From the NCBI GenBank assembly GCA_951799405.1, contig OX637335.1:18232342-18296341 (forward strand): a stretch of 64,000 nucleotides of DNA, read 5' to 3'. This document shows, one piece after another, positions 55,701 to 63,419 of this stretch (position 1 is the first letter of the stretch; each line of letters starts with the position of its first letter). Origin of the DNA: Agapetus fuscipes. Taxonomy: Eukaryota; Arthropoda; Insecta; Trichoptera; Glossosomatidae. The notes below the pieces were generated by a model. That model did not search any database. It was not told the DNA's origin and saw nothing but the letters and a program-made list of their open reading frames with translations. The position numbers and the translations under genes are program-made.

Positions 55701-58700
55701 TGCAAGGTATGTACCTACATATATTTTAGCTGGGTTTAAAATACTAGTATTTTCCTCTTCAGTGAATGTATCAAGTTAAAAAATATTTTAAGTATTATAT
55801 TCAGATGATTCATTTGGTGAGCGCTGTTTATGTGTGTGTCACACCGAAAGAGCCCTCTGCAGGCTAGGTCACCATTATAGAAAGCGCCAATATTCAAGCA
55901 AGGACCAGTTGCTGTAAGTCAGGATGGACTTTAAATGACTGGTTTTAGGTAAAGGCAGATGCATTTTTTCAACCCAGCTAATAAAAGCATATTTAAATAT
56001 AAATGATAAATATTCTGTGCTCCGCTGGGAATGGAACCCATGACCTTGCAATTTCTTTAAACTTGCTATAGTCTGCAGTGTTAACCACTTAACTATGACC
56101 TATCTTACTGGTGAGTTATACCCCGGAACTACTATCTCATCGATTAATGTAATTAATACTATGGTGTTGTATGTTTTCCAGGTGCTGGTGACTTGCCGTG
56201 CACTAAAACGTTGCGGGAGAAATATGTTGGAGCAGTAGCCGCAGACAGGATCATCCAAGTGAAAAACAAGCTCCTCAACAAGAAGATTGATGTTTACTGT
56301 GACGAAACGACGGATGCTGTTGGGCGTTGTGTTTTCGTTATTTTATTTAGATGCATGAATGCAATAAATACATGCACGGAAATCCATGTTGCGGGTGTGC
56401 AATTTTTAGAGGCAGCCAATGCCACTAATTGTGTGAGGGCAATTATCGATGCCCTCAAACTATATAATATTGAATACAATAATGTTAGAAGCATTGTTAC
56501 AGATTCGGCGAGGTATATGACCAAATGTGTTGACACACTAAAAATTGTTGTTGGGGAGCATTTGTCCCATGTACAGTGCTGGGCACATAAGTTAAATTTA
56601 GTGGGAAATATATTCATGAAAGAGCTTGCAGAACTCAATAATGCAGTCTGCAAAACAAAATCACTTTTTTTGAATACAAGGAAGAGGAAGCATTTATTCT
56701 CTTCCTTTTTAAAACAAAGACGGGGAGTGGACTGCCCCATTTTTCCAGTCCCCGTAATAACCAGGTGGAACTCATGGTTTAAGAGTGCGTTCTACCTGGC
56801 AGAATATTTTAGGGACATTATTGAGTTCTGCAAGACTGATGAACTCACAGGAATACATAATTGTGGACTAGAATTTTTTACCGGCCTGACATCGGAAGAA
56901 ATTCTGATAACAGAATGTCAGGCTACTTTTGTGCTCGAGCACTGTACAAAAATTGTAGAAACAATAAAATATTTGGAAGGGTCCTCATATCCAACCTCGC
57001 TCCAGTTGGTTGGCGTACTTGAGGAAATCAAAGGCGGTTTGAGTCACGTCGTAAATGGTGTATTTTACGACAAAACTCAAACCGCCATTAAGAGAGTTAA
57101 TGATGACTCCCAAGTACGCCTTAAGCAAACTGGGGAGAAGGCCCTTCAAAAAATTAGGGATCTAATCCAAAATGATCCCAATAAAAAAAGTTATGAGGAC
57201 CTGACAGTTTTGTGTCCACAAGTGGTCATATCCTCAGAAATAACCCCTGCGTTAGTGTCTCAACTAAAATTTATTTTCAACGAATTAAGTGTTGAGACGC
57301 TAACAACGGGGTATCATAATTATAAGAAATTAATTGAGAGACAGATTGCTTCGGGAGTCAAAATTGATGTCATCAAGGTGTTTGAATCGCTCAAGGTAAC
57401 GAACAATGATTTTGCAAATCATTGTTTGGAAGCGATTTGGATGCCTTGCTCTAATGTAGACTCCGAGAGGTTCCTCTCTTCGTACAATACTGTGTTAACA
57501 GATCCAAGAAGGAACCTCAACCAAGACAATCTGTCAACAATGGCAATTTTTAATTTTGAAAATTAATTTATTTAAGTATGTTGCAGGGTATTTGGTGTAA
57601 TACTGAAGTATTAAAACTTTTTTAAATCAATGTACTCCTTTTGATTCAGATGTTTTTAATTCTTTGTTTTTGTATGTAAATTTCATTGTTTTTATAATAA
57701 ATTGTAAATATTAGTAATATCCATTGTTTTACAATTATATCAACCCTCATTTTGATCAAATCAACGCCAAAAAATAACACCGAACTTCCCTGTTTTTGAT
57801 CAAAAATAACACCGAATTTCCCTGTTTTTGATCAAAAATAACACCGCATTTCTCAAAAAATAACACCGAAATCAGCAAAAAATAACACCGCTATTTTCCA
57901 GTCCCTACTTATAGGTTGGTATGAGGCTGACCACCCATACTGTAAAAAATGGTTCACTTTGCCGATGTCACCCCTGTTTCAGGGAAGGTCGGCAAGAGTT
58001 GCAGGGCTTATGTTCATTTGAGATTGGGTTTTTTTATATTGTAGGTCCACATGGAACATGTGTGAGCGCGAAATTATGCGTGTCTGCTTGTGGGAATGCA
58101 TTTAATATGTATCTCAAATGATACATATCCTTGCAACTTAGATTTAGATATAAAAAGCAACACAATAACATCAAAAGTAAATGTATCGCAGACAAATTTA
58201 ATGATATTCTCTCATAAACAACAATAAATAAGATAGATGTATCTCTCCATCATAAGCACAGATTATCATAAATGCAAACTCTAATATTGGTCACATCTCA
58301 GGGCCCCGCACTGGAGACAGGGCATTCAAGGCAGCCGCTCCAATGACTTGGAATGCTATTCCCGCCTCACTGAGGGAACTGGATTTGGAGAGACCATTTA
58401 AAAGAAGTCTTCTCTTCGTCCAATCATATGGACAAGCGCTTTTGTAGTGACACACTGTCATAAAAGGCGCTATATAAATTTTGTATTATTATTATTATTA
58501 TCTGTTGGTTTTTGTGTGCGTCACACCTCAAGTGTAAGCTGTTTTTGTCAAGGATGGCTACTGTGCAGAGAAATTGAAATCATAAATCATTTACGAGTAT
58601 TGCACTTTTTAAAGAAATATTCTTCTTCCTCTTCTTATTGTGCATCTGTTAATCTATTTATTCAGGACTCTCCTCTTATGATGCAGACGACCAGCTGTTT

Positions 58701-60078
58701 TTACGTGTTTTGGGTGGTCGGTCTGGTAGACACTGCCTGTCTGTTATAATAATATAATAATATTAGGATGATTTATTTGGTGAGCGCTGTTTTTGTGTGT
58801 ATCACACCTCAAGAGCCCTCTGCGAGCTTGGTCGTCGCTGTAGAAAGCGCCAATTCTCAAGCAAGACCCAGTTGTTGTAAGGTTTGATGGACCTTTCAGT
58901 GACCGGTCTTTGGTAAAGGTTTATGAATTTTTCAACTCAGCGAAGAGCACATTCGAAATATAAATGGTATATTTTTTTGTGCTCCGCCGGGATTCGAATC
59001 CACAACCTTCCATTTACGAGTCCAAAGTGTTGCCACTACAGACCGGTCCAAGTGTTGGATAAAACGATCCGAGTTATCCTACTTTCACTCATGCATTCTA
59101 CGTGTTCCGACCAAAAGAACTGCCTTTTCCTACTCCATCTCACAATGATTATACGTCAGAAGTTTTATGAACAATTATTGAAATACCTGAACTTGTGTCT
59201 CTTGAATCCTTGCTGTTTGGCAGTCCACAGTGATAGTAAACGGAGAACCTTGCAATGGTTCAAATTTACCCATTGATCTACAGGATCCGCAACATACTGG
59301 AACTAACAAATAGGATAAACATAAAAATACACATATCTCAAAGAAATAGTGACATTTTAGGAGTATTAGAATGCCATGAAGTTAACCTGTGTAGACTCCC
59401 TGTGGTTGGATGGTCGCTTGTGTGCCATGACAAGATTTACATTCAAAAGCCATGGATGTGCAGATGAGAGATGGACTTCCAACCCTTATAACTGTGCCTC
59501 TGATGGTCACTAACTTCCCTGAAATTAAAAAACAAATTGAAGAACAAAAACTAATAAAAAAACATTAAAATCAAATGAGTAAAAATATATTTGTACAATC
59601 GGTATTGCGAATAAGCTTCACAATCCTCAGGTACTAATTATCATGTTGATATAAAGTAGATTCAGTTGAAATGGACTATGTAAGAAATATGGTCGGAAAA
59701 AAGCAGAGTGATATGGTGAGGAATGATTGTGTAGGAGAAGAATGTGGTGCAAGGGAAAGTGTGAAAGTGAAGATTAAAAGCAGTTTATGAATGGTTTGAA
59801 AATATTAAGAGAATCAATGACAAAATATAAACAAGTTGTGATTATTGTATGGAAATCCATTTTTTATTTACTATGGGTGACATCACATAGCCGAGCAATT
59901 TATTGATTGTGCAGTCTTTTGCCAATTTATAGACAACTTACGAGTATGAGTCATTCGGCAGGAATAAGGAGGTAAAAGATCTTTGCTTACCAAAATAATT
60001 GACCTTCAAACTAGTAAGAGGAATAATAGGTTGGTGGTTTACAGGACGTATGTTGACTTTTTGTTCAAATTCAAAAAC
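40775..60078 (-). CDS. MCM8: MCM8 DNA helicase, 12 exons, N-terminus not found
   Basis: Exons (minus strand): 60078-59991, 59518-59387, 59302-59187, 54285-54181, 49191-49045, 46937-46718, 45945-45660, 44743-44653, 44559-44432, 43938-43719, 41986-41825, 40969-40775. All are GT-AG with consistent phases, giving 629 residues. Order of motifs: OB-fold with a zinc finger (CKSC ... CCGSC), Walker [10 protein letters not shown], Walker B CCVDELDK, sensor 1 VLAAANP, arginine finger LLSRFDLV, then [20 protein letters not shown] and a winged-helix C-terminus ending [10 protein letters not shown]. It matches MCM8 rather than MCM2-7. Known role: with MCM9, homologous recombination and crosslink repair; in flies a meiotic crossover factor. 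About 200 N-terminal residues are missing, presumably beyond the window or past the DIRS insertion. Introns hold hAT, piggyBac, LTR and SINE insertions. Confidence 0.95.
41191..41720 (+). mobile_element. SINE-2 copy interrupted by SINE-1
   Basis: Head GGTCGATAGCTCAGTTGATA at 41191. The body resumes at ~41574 (GTTTGATCGCCACCAAGGG, ATCAGAAATGTTTTCCCG, TCAAACCCAAAATAAA). The interruption is the SINE-1 copy at 41240-41573. In the last MCM8 intron. Confidence 0.82.
41240..41573 (-). mobile_element. SINE-1 with the alternative tail, nested in SINE-2
   Basis: Minus strand with a poly(A) tail (poly-T on plus, 41240-41259), then the AGAAATCCTGTGCGGGAGACT end, the body, and the tRNA-like head (ATTTACGAGTCCGAAGTG ... 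GGACCGGTCC on the plus strand). Confidence 0.85.
42000..42335 (+). pseudogene. LINE-A C-terminal remnant plus 3' tail
   Basis: Begins in coding sequence ([18 protein letters not shown]), then jumps by internal deletion to the family tail (GACTTGACTAACAGATCGGT, GAGGCTGACCTCCCATGC) ending near 42335. In an MCM8 intron. Confidence 0.78.
42358..42574 (-). mobile_element. SINE-3 copy
   Basis: AATGCAATTCACCAACC, CCTGGCCAGTTGTC, GGGTCGAAGTTATGG, and the tRNA-like head CCCTCGGCCATAGCACCGAC at the high end. The internal AT palindrome is missing. Ends 40 bases before the hAT derivative. Confidence 0.82.
42615..43667 (+). mobile_element. hAT deletion derivative (non-autonomous)
   Basis: Terminal inverted repeats TAGGGACTGGAAAAT ... 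ATTTTCCAGTCCCTA and the exact 8-base duplication CTGATAAG (42607-42614, 43668-43675). Retains CGCGAA-rich subterminal sequence and fragments of the transposase zinc-finger exon (42745-42840 and 43125-43270) homologous to 55420-55665; the rest is deleted. A SINE-3 is inserted inside. The partner is the full element at 54388-57907. Confidence 0.93.
42845..43115 (+). mobile_element. SINE-3 nested in the hAT derivative
   Basis: Head GTCGGTGTTATAGCCGTGGG, B-box-like GGGTGCGATCCCCGCC, then TTGACCCTGGTTCAACAG, the AT palindrome, and CAGAGTAGGTTGGTGAATTAC with an A/T-rich end. This best shows the 5'-to-3' order of the family. Confidence 0.87.
44155..44395 (-). mobile_element. SINE-2 copy
   Basis: Minus strand. 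Plus-strand CTACACATACAGTGCAACGT at the low end, GAGGGCCGGCCTCACACC, and TATTTATTTTGGGTGTGAAA near the high end; the tRNA head is missing. Adjacent to an MCM8 exon at 44432. Confidence 0.8.
44887..45190 (+). mobile_element. SINE-1 copy lacking the 5S head
   Basis: TAAGTCCGTAGTTTAGTGGT, GGGTTCGAATCCCGGGGGAG, the full body, and the end CATCCTAATATTATTATTATT. In an MCM8 intron. Confidence 0.87.
45276..45612. mobile_element. Foldback element related to the HHAT hairpin
   Basis: Inner head-to-head arms 45276-45303 and 45316-45343 (CTGAAGCCGGCCATGAAAGC...) flank an ATT repeat. A second arm pair, 45345-45389 and 45563-45607 (ATGACCGTGGTCCATAG...), encloses ~170 bases of unrelated sequence. Lies 48 bases from the MCM8 exon at 45660. 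Confidence 0.75.
46070..46303 (-). mobile_element. SINE-3 copy
   Basis: AGAGAAATGCAATTCACC, GAAACAGGTATTAACATC, GTTGAACCAGGGTCGAGG, and the head near TTGACCATGGCGCCGAGG. In an MCM8 intron. Confidence 0.82.
47045..47285 (+). pseudogene. LINE C-terminal fragment
   Basis: Frame reads [20 protein letters not shown], then [20 protein letters not shown] and a stop. The short UTR ends ACGAAACGGCGCTTTAAAGAA with a TCA repeat, like 18600-18830. Confidence 0.75.
47385..47565 (-). repeat. LINE-A 3'-tail copy
   Basis: Reverse-strand tail with AATCTAAGCTGCAAAGATATG at the low end, ending inside CCTTCCCTGAAACAG; 5' end truncated. Confidence 0.83.
48002..48600 (+). repeat. 68-base direct repeats flanking an LTR-like segment
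   Basis: Copies 48002-48069 and 48533-48600 (TTGAATGCTTTCGGAAAAAA ... CAGCGAGCTT) are identical as read. The 463 bases between look like an LTR: CCCTTAATAAAGAAACAC, AATATAAATATGCG and GAAATAAATCACTTG. Arrangement and origin are uncertain. Confidence 0.6.
48695..48790 (-). repeat. SINE-1 alternative-tail fragment
   Basis: Plus strand reads GGAATCCTGTGCGGGAGAG, CAGAGACTCTAGGGATCTATG and GTGCCACAGAGGTG, which is the alternative SINE-1 3' end only. Confidence 0.72.
49225..50375 (+). mobile_element. SINE-2 copy with internal tandem expansion and solo LTR
   Basis: Starts at ATAGCTCGATTTCGAATCCC, continues GTCAGAAATGATTTCCTG, and ends CCCTTCGGGGATAACGCGGC. A 34-base unit (ACCTCACTCCAACTGAAGTG...) is repeated six times, four copies at ~49374-49508 and two at 50162-50229, with the solo LTR between them. 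Confidence 0.85.
49509..50157 (+). mobile_element. Solo LTR
   Basis: 649 bases starting TGTTATG and ending CCTAACA (TGTTA/TAACA inverted ends), flanked by the 4-base duplication GGCT (49505-49508 and 50158-50161). GC-rich centre and a late AAATAAACCC signal. No internal region remains, so it arose by LTR-LTR recombination. It is unrelated in sequence to the Gag-only element's LTR. Open frames inside are not supported as genes. Confidence 0.85.
50440..50548 (+). repeat. LINE-A 3'-tail fragment
   Basis: CATGAGGCATGTGCAAGTGC to TTGCAACTTAGATTAGATTA. Ends at the left terminus of the piggyBac-like element. Confidence 0.82.
50747..52860 (-). mobile_element. Gag-only LTR retrotransposon, copy 2
   Basis: Minus-strand element. 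LTRs 50747-51045 and 52562-52860 (299 bases each) look identical. The 4-base duplication ATAC lies at 50743-50746 and 52861-52864. Same primer-binding-site-like sequence, polypurine tract and single Gag frame as copy 1. Identical LTRs imply a recent insertion. Confidence 0.93.
51083..52546 (-). CDS. Gag-like capsid protein, copy 2
   Basis: 487 codons, colinear with copy 1. The capsid region (residues ~1-210) is nearly identical. An internal deletion removes ~13 residues after the capsid region, near residue 210. The zinc-knuckle region reads [16 protein letters not shown], so two expected cysteines are now Tyr. The basic, charged C-terminal region is conserved up to the shared ending [10 protein letters not shown]. 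No stop codons or frameshifts are seen. Neither copy has protease or pol. Likely role as for copy 1. Confidence 0.82.
   Translation of the reverse strand: MGPSHLESDNPSTGGLTCGAQQRTRSKTMKTARPCDDLMEQGASVNEYRTPVARLPMPFSGKPEEDPGLFLESALAYFKENATPESEWVMWAMDWLRGEAAAWMAELPVTDWLEVECALEGRFNSKSRRERGHFLYLYGRQELGEEAMGFILRKRALAKRFCSTHSEQEVIQHTMDLLLPQCQARLQSASASWSKLLAAAAGCESRGSIGSHQQEGRRQGDWQPAAYHHQTERQSPGQKKRPMAWQPRPGSEQETARTYWHYSGPHLDRSCPDREGKPSQPESSQDEGEPEHASVSILRDAEVPEDTLRAVEESQRVEETLAPEVSEFSHFCPGQNGSHAEPEADALPRDMEDDSLENELYFERESHPQVCEVEDSTFDTIKRNLKPVSMEVQSGRQLVLEDSGSKRNQSHGMARKQPPRTSRDVHLDQLRLPPDKQEEDPIEQYTRPPDTTPRLQRAPPLHEHRKRRKRMKEPWPGVKILWQGLRA
53287..53990 (+). pseudogene. piggyBac-type transposase remnants
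   Basis: Starts [16 protein letters not shown] and is soon interrupted by stops and frameshifts. A later frame reads [20 protein letters not shown] and [12 protein letters not shown], then (shifted) [20 protein letters not shown], which is the C-terminal part of the DDE_Tnp_1_7 domain with its conserved GVDR. Large internal deletions; not functional. Confidence 0.82.
54900..55290 (+). repeat. ~71-base tandem array in the hAT 5' region
   Basis: About 5.5 copies, each with GTGACAGGACACTATCTTTG and ACTTAATACGTTTTTTTTTC, at spacings of 69-73 bases. It lies directly upstream of the transposase start. Confidence 0.88.
55343..57566 (+). CDS. hAT transposase, two exons
   Basis: Exon 1 (55343-55708) encodes a BED-like zinc finger ([20 protein letters not shown], then HVQGAKHRK) and ends AAG|GTATGT. 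Exon 2 starts at 56182 after TTTCCAG and keeps phase ([17 protein letters not shown]). It carries [20 protein letters not shown] (first catalytic Asp region), [23 protein letters not shown] (C..H motif of hAT enzymes) and the C-terminal dimerisation block [20 protein letters not shown]. Total ~583 residues with no internal stop. Similar to hAT proteins with an N-terminal single BED finger, as in the CGGBP1-like group. Potentially active. Confidence 0.85.
55800..56108 (-). mobile_element. SINE-1 copy in the intron of the hAT transposase
   Basis: Minus strand, plus-strand GATTCATTTGGTGAGCGCTG, GTGTGTCACACCGAAAGAGC, TGCTCCGCTGGGAATGGAAC and the tRNA-like head near GTTAACCACTTAACTATG. It leaves the splice sites intact. 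Confidence 0.82.
57012..57120. repeat. Nested inverted repeats within transposase coding sequence
   Basis: Three exact arm pairs: GGCGTACTTG/CAAGTACGCC (57012-57021, 57111-57120), GGCGGTTTGAGT/ACTCAAACCGCC (57033-57044, 57075-57086), GTCGTAAA/TTTACGAC (57048-57055, 57064-57071). Confidence 0.9.
57908..58150 (+). repeat. LINE-A 3' tail, split by the hAT element
   Basis: The tail starts at 54373 (CCTTGACTTATAGG), is interrupted after CTTATAGG by the hAT element, and resumes at 57908 through GGTATGAGGCTGACCACCC to CCTTGCAACTTAGATTTAG. Confidence 0.9.
58290..58500 (+). pseudogene. LINE C-terminal fragment with ATT tail
   Basis: Frame reads [40 protein letters not shown], then a stop. The 3' end is GGCGCTATATAAATTTTG plus (ATT)n. 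In an MCM8 intron. Confidence 0.8.
58743..59049 (-). mobile_element. SINE-1 copy lacking the 5S head
   Basis: Minus strand. ATT-repeat tail at the low end, GATGATTTATTTGGTGAGCG, GGATTCGAATCCACAACC and the head GACCGGTCC at the high end. In an MCM8 intron. Confidence 0.87.
59650..59825 (+). pseudogene. LINE-A coding fragment
   Basis: Reads [20 protein letters not shown] and [19 protein letters not shown], then stops. Matches 28455-28600 of the longer LINE-A copy. No tail. In an MCM8 intron. Confidence 0.8.
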
Positions 60079-61439
60079 CTGAAAAATGAAATTACATTAT
60101 GTGTTCTGAGAGATGTCTGGAGTCCATATTATGAGAGAAACAATCACTTTTTCCCTTTTATGTGGTTTTTTAGTCTATTCCTGGGTCTTTGATTTGCACT
60201 TTTTTACACTTTAGGCACTTTTCTACTCTATGGTCGCTTTTTCCCCATTTCCTGTTTCCCTATTTCCAGTTCCCCCATATACCGGTGGCCATTTGTCACA
60301 AAGCGTCATTTTTCCCTTGTGGTCACATGTCAGTTGAATTCACCTTCGAAAATTTGAGTGAATTGACAATATTCCTGGGCAAAAACATTTAAAAAAGAGT
60401 GTTATTTTACCATCTTGTGTCCCTGTGAACAATTAAAAACTAAAACAGGCGAAATTGTGGTGTTTAAAAGTGTATAAGCGTGGCATACCTACAAAAGTAT
60501 AAATGTATTTTTGTGGGTATGCCACGCATTTACGAAAAACGTTTTTTGTTATTTTAACGGAGTTTTTACTTTAGATAAGATCAAAATCAGTGTTATGAGT
60601 TGTGATAACAAAAAAGGGCCACCTCCCGCCGAAATCTCACAGGATTCAGGTGATGTGGATGCATTGAGGTATATATACTAGAGACGTAACGTTGCTCGAA
60701 ACACGTAGCACCCTGTAGTAAGTCAAAAGTCGTACTCGAGAAAAACCCGATTTTGAGGCTCGTCAGTCTCACGCAGACTTACACAGCGAACGGACGTGAC
60801 AGGTGGTAATACATATTGCCATAAATGTCTAAATATTGTGATTGGAGTTTTCAAACACCATTGTTTGTGAACTTGATCAATTATACAACATGCACAAATG
60901 AAAAAAACACAACATACTAGCACAGATTAATTATTAAAACAATTTATTTTTGAAAAAAATAAGTTTTTCTTAAATATATTTTAATTAATGTTACACATTT
61001 GACACCGACAATAAGGTTGTATACTGCCGGGTTGCTGGTTGAAGACTTGCTCATATTATTTTTAAAAGTAAAGGACTAAAGTTACATTTCATTTTAATCT
61101 GACATTCATTTTTAATAGTATTACTATAGGGGAATTTTATATCAGAGAATTATGACATCCAGCCCTTTTTGTCGTGTTTGAAGTCTGCCATGTGTTTGCT
61201 AAAATTATTGCTATCTCGTTTTAACCTGAGAGTACAGTGCGCGTTATTCGATGCAGAAGCTGGATAAAAACTGATTGTCTCCTTGCATCTACATTAAAAC
61301 GTTTCCAACGGACTTCGGCTTGACATTTTTTTCCTGATTGTATGATGGTTGCGACTCTATAGTATATATCTCAATGTGTGGATGTAAAAATGCGGATATG
61401 ACACTTCGGAATCAGGTTCACCGCCGCGGCGTCAGAAAC
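60079..61439. other. No confirmed gene; upstream side of the visible MCM8 exons
   Basis: I could not identify N-terminal MCM8 exons here. A plus-strand ATG at 60595 opens a 24-codon frame (MSCDNKKGPPPAEISQDSGD...) ending at a GAG|GTATAT donor-like site; this is too little to call a gene. The hairpin at 60478-60527 is listed separately. Confidence 0.4.
60478..60527. repeat. Compact stem-loop
   Basis: GCGTGGCATACCTACAAAA (60478-60496) pairs with TTTTGTGGGTATGCCACGC (60509-60527) with one G/T mismatch and a 12-base loop. Confidence 0.75.
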
Positions 61440-61595
61440 GGCTTAGGGTTGTCTTGGACCCAAGGATAGATTATCTAGTTTCCCAGAGGGAGCCACTTAA
61501 TGCTATACCAGACGAGTCCTTCACCCGAAATGGACTCTCAAATAAAGGAAATGACCGAATCCGGAGTTATAGAGGCAGCGGAGTCATCTCCCAGC

Positions 61596-61990
61596 TTCTT
61601 ATCAAAAATGTTCCTAACACTCAAATCGGACGATTCCCCGAGAATGATTTTCAACCAAAATCTTTAAAACTTCTTCCTAGACCCGGCTCCGTTCAAACTC
61701 ATAAGCCACTACAGAGTGTCAGAGTTTCTTATCAAAAATGTTCGTAACACTCAAATCGGACGATTCCCCGAGAATGATTTTCAACCAAAATCGTTAAAAC
61801 TTCTTCCTAGACCCGGCTCCGTTCAAACTCATAAGCCACTACAAAGTGTCAGAGTTTCTTATCAAAAATGTTCCTAACACTCAAATCGGACGATTCCCCG
61901 AGAATGATTTTCAACCTGAAATCGTTAAAACTTCTTCCTAGACCCGGCTCCGTTCAAACTCATAAGCCACTACAAAGTGTCAGAGTTTCT
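61596..61990 (+). repeat. 130-base tandem array, 3 copies, in DIRS RT
   Basis: ATCAAAAATG recurs at 61601, 61731 and 61861. Copies differ at only a few positions, including one extra base in the third. 130 is not a multiple of three, so the frame is broken. Confidence 0.93.
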
Positions 61991-62113
61991 GCAGCCAAAC
62001 GATTGGTTGTCGAAAATAGACCTATCGCAAGCTTACTTTCATCTCCCAATAGCACATCGGAGATTTTTGCGACTGGTCTATCGAGGAGAATTACTTCAGA
62101 TGACAAGTCTGCC

Positions 62114-62733
62114 CTTTGGCCTTTCATCTGCCCCCAGAATGTTTGCAACCCTCACAAATTGGGTAGCTCAACTACTTTCTGCTGCGACGAGATATCCGGA
62201 CAATCGTTTATCTCGACGACTTCCTCCTTGCGAACCAATCCAAGGACGATCTTTGTCGGCAATCGCATCTTTGGCCTTTTATCTGCCCCCAGAGTGTTTT
62301 CAACCCTCACAAATTGGGTAGCCCAACTACTTACTGCTGCGACGAGATATCCGGACAATCGTTTATCTCGACGACTTCCTCCTTGCGAACCAATCCAAGG
62401 ACGATCTTTGTCGGTAATCGCATCTTTGGCCTTTCATCTGCCCCCAGAGTGTTTTCAACCCTCACAAATTGGGTAGCCCAACTACTTACTGCTGCGACGA
62501 GATATCCGGACAATCGTTTATCTCGACGACTTCCTCCTTGCGAACCAATCCAAGGACGATCTTTATCGGCAATCGCATCTTTGGCCTTTCATCTGCCCCC
62601 AGAATGTTTGCAACCCTCACAAATTGGGTAGCCCAACTACTTACTGCTGCGACGAGATATCCGGACAATCGTTTATCTCGACGACTTCCTCCTTGCGAAC
62701 CAATCCAAGGACGATCTTCGTCGGCAATCGCAT
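62114..62733 (+). repeat. 155-base tandem array, 4 copies, in DIRS RT
   Basis: CTTTGGCCTTTCATCTGCCC-type starts at 62114, 62269, 62424 and 62579. Each unit includes the YLDD catalytic motif of RT. Copies are almost identical. Confidence 0.94.
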
Positions 62734-62856
62734 CTAGCAGTAGATATCCTACAATCTCTGGGGTGGTATGTAAATCTCCAGAAGTCAGTGCTCTTCCCCA
62801 CTCAACAATTAGAGTACTTGGGAATCGTTTGGGACACGCATAACAATTGCAAATTC

Positions 62857-63414
62857 CTTTCTTACCGGAAGCAAGAGGCATTGTGCCACTCACTTCGAGC
62901 AATACTGACTTCTCGAAAATGGTCCTTAAAACTGGCGGAAAGTCTCCTAGGAAGACTAAACTTTGCCAGCTTCATGGTCGCCTCCACTGCAGACAATTGC
63001 AGATAGCGAGCAGGCCACTGAAGCACCTGTCACCAAGAAGGTCTTTCTTACCGGAAGCAAGAGGCATTGTGCCACTCACTTCGAGCAATACTGACTTCTC
63101 GAAAATGGTCCTTAAAACTGGCGAAAAGTCTCCTAGGAAGACTAAACTTTGCCAGCTTCATGGTCGCCTCCACTGCAGACAATTGCAGATAGCGAGCAGG
63201 CCACTGAAGCACCTGTCACCAAGAAGGTCTTTCTTGCCGGAAGCAAGAGGCATTGTGCCACTCACTTCGAGCAATACTGACTTCTCGAAAATGGTCCTTA
63301 AAACTGGCGGAAAGTCTCCTAGGAAGACTAAACTTTGCCAGCTTCATGGTCGCCTCCACTGCAGACAATTGCAGATAGCGAGCAGGCCACTGAAGCACCT
63401 GTCACCAAGAAGGT
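62857..63414 (+). repeat. 186-base tandem array, 3 copies, in DIRS RT/connection
   Basis: CTTTCTTACCGGAAGCAAGA starts at 62857, 63043 and 63229. The period is a multiple of three. Copies differ at only two or three positions. Confidence 0.94.
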
Positions 63415-63419
63415 CATGA

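Larger units (their letters stand above)
54388..57907 (+). mobile_element. hAT transposon, apparently full-length
   Basis: 3520 bases with TAGGGACTGGAAAAT / ATTTTCCAGTCCCTA ends and the exact 8-base duplication CTTATAGG (54380-54387, 57908-57915). Subterminal CGCGAA-rich repeats are at the 5' end and AATAACACCGAA repeats at the 3' end. It encodes a two-exon transposase with a SINE-1 in the intron. Inserted in a LINE-A tail within an MCM8 intron, antisense to MCM8. Confidence 0.95.

Noticed and set aside
60595..60668. Short first exon of a new plus-strand gene
   Set aside because: An ATG, 24 codons and a weak donor are not enough; no downstream exon could be joined to it.
62486..62902. Minus-strand 138-codon frame and similar antisense frames
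   Set aside because: They are complements of the 155-base DIRS tandem array, so the repeats multiply chance frames.
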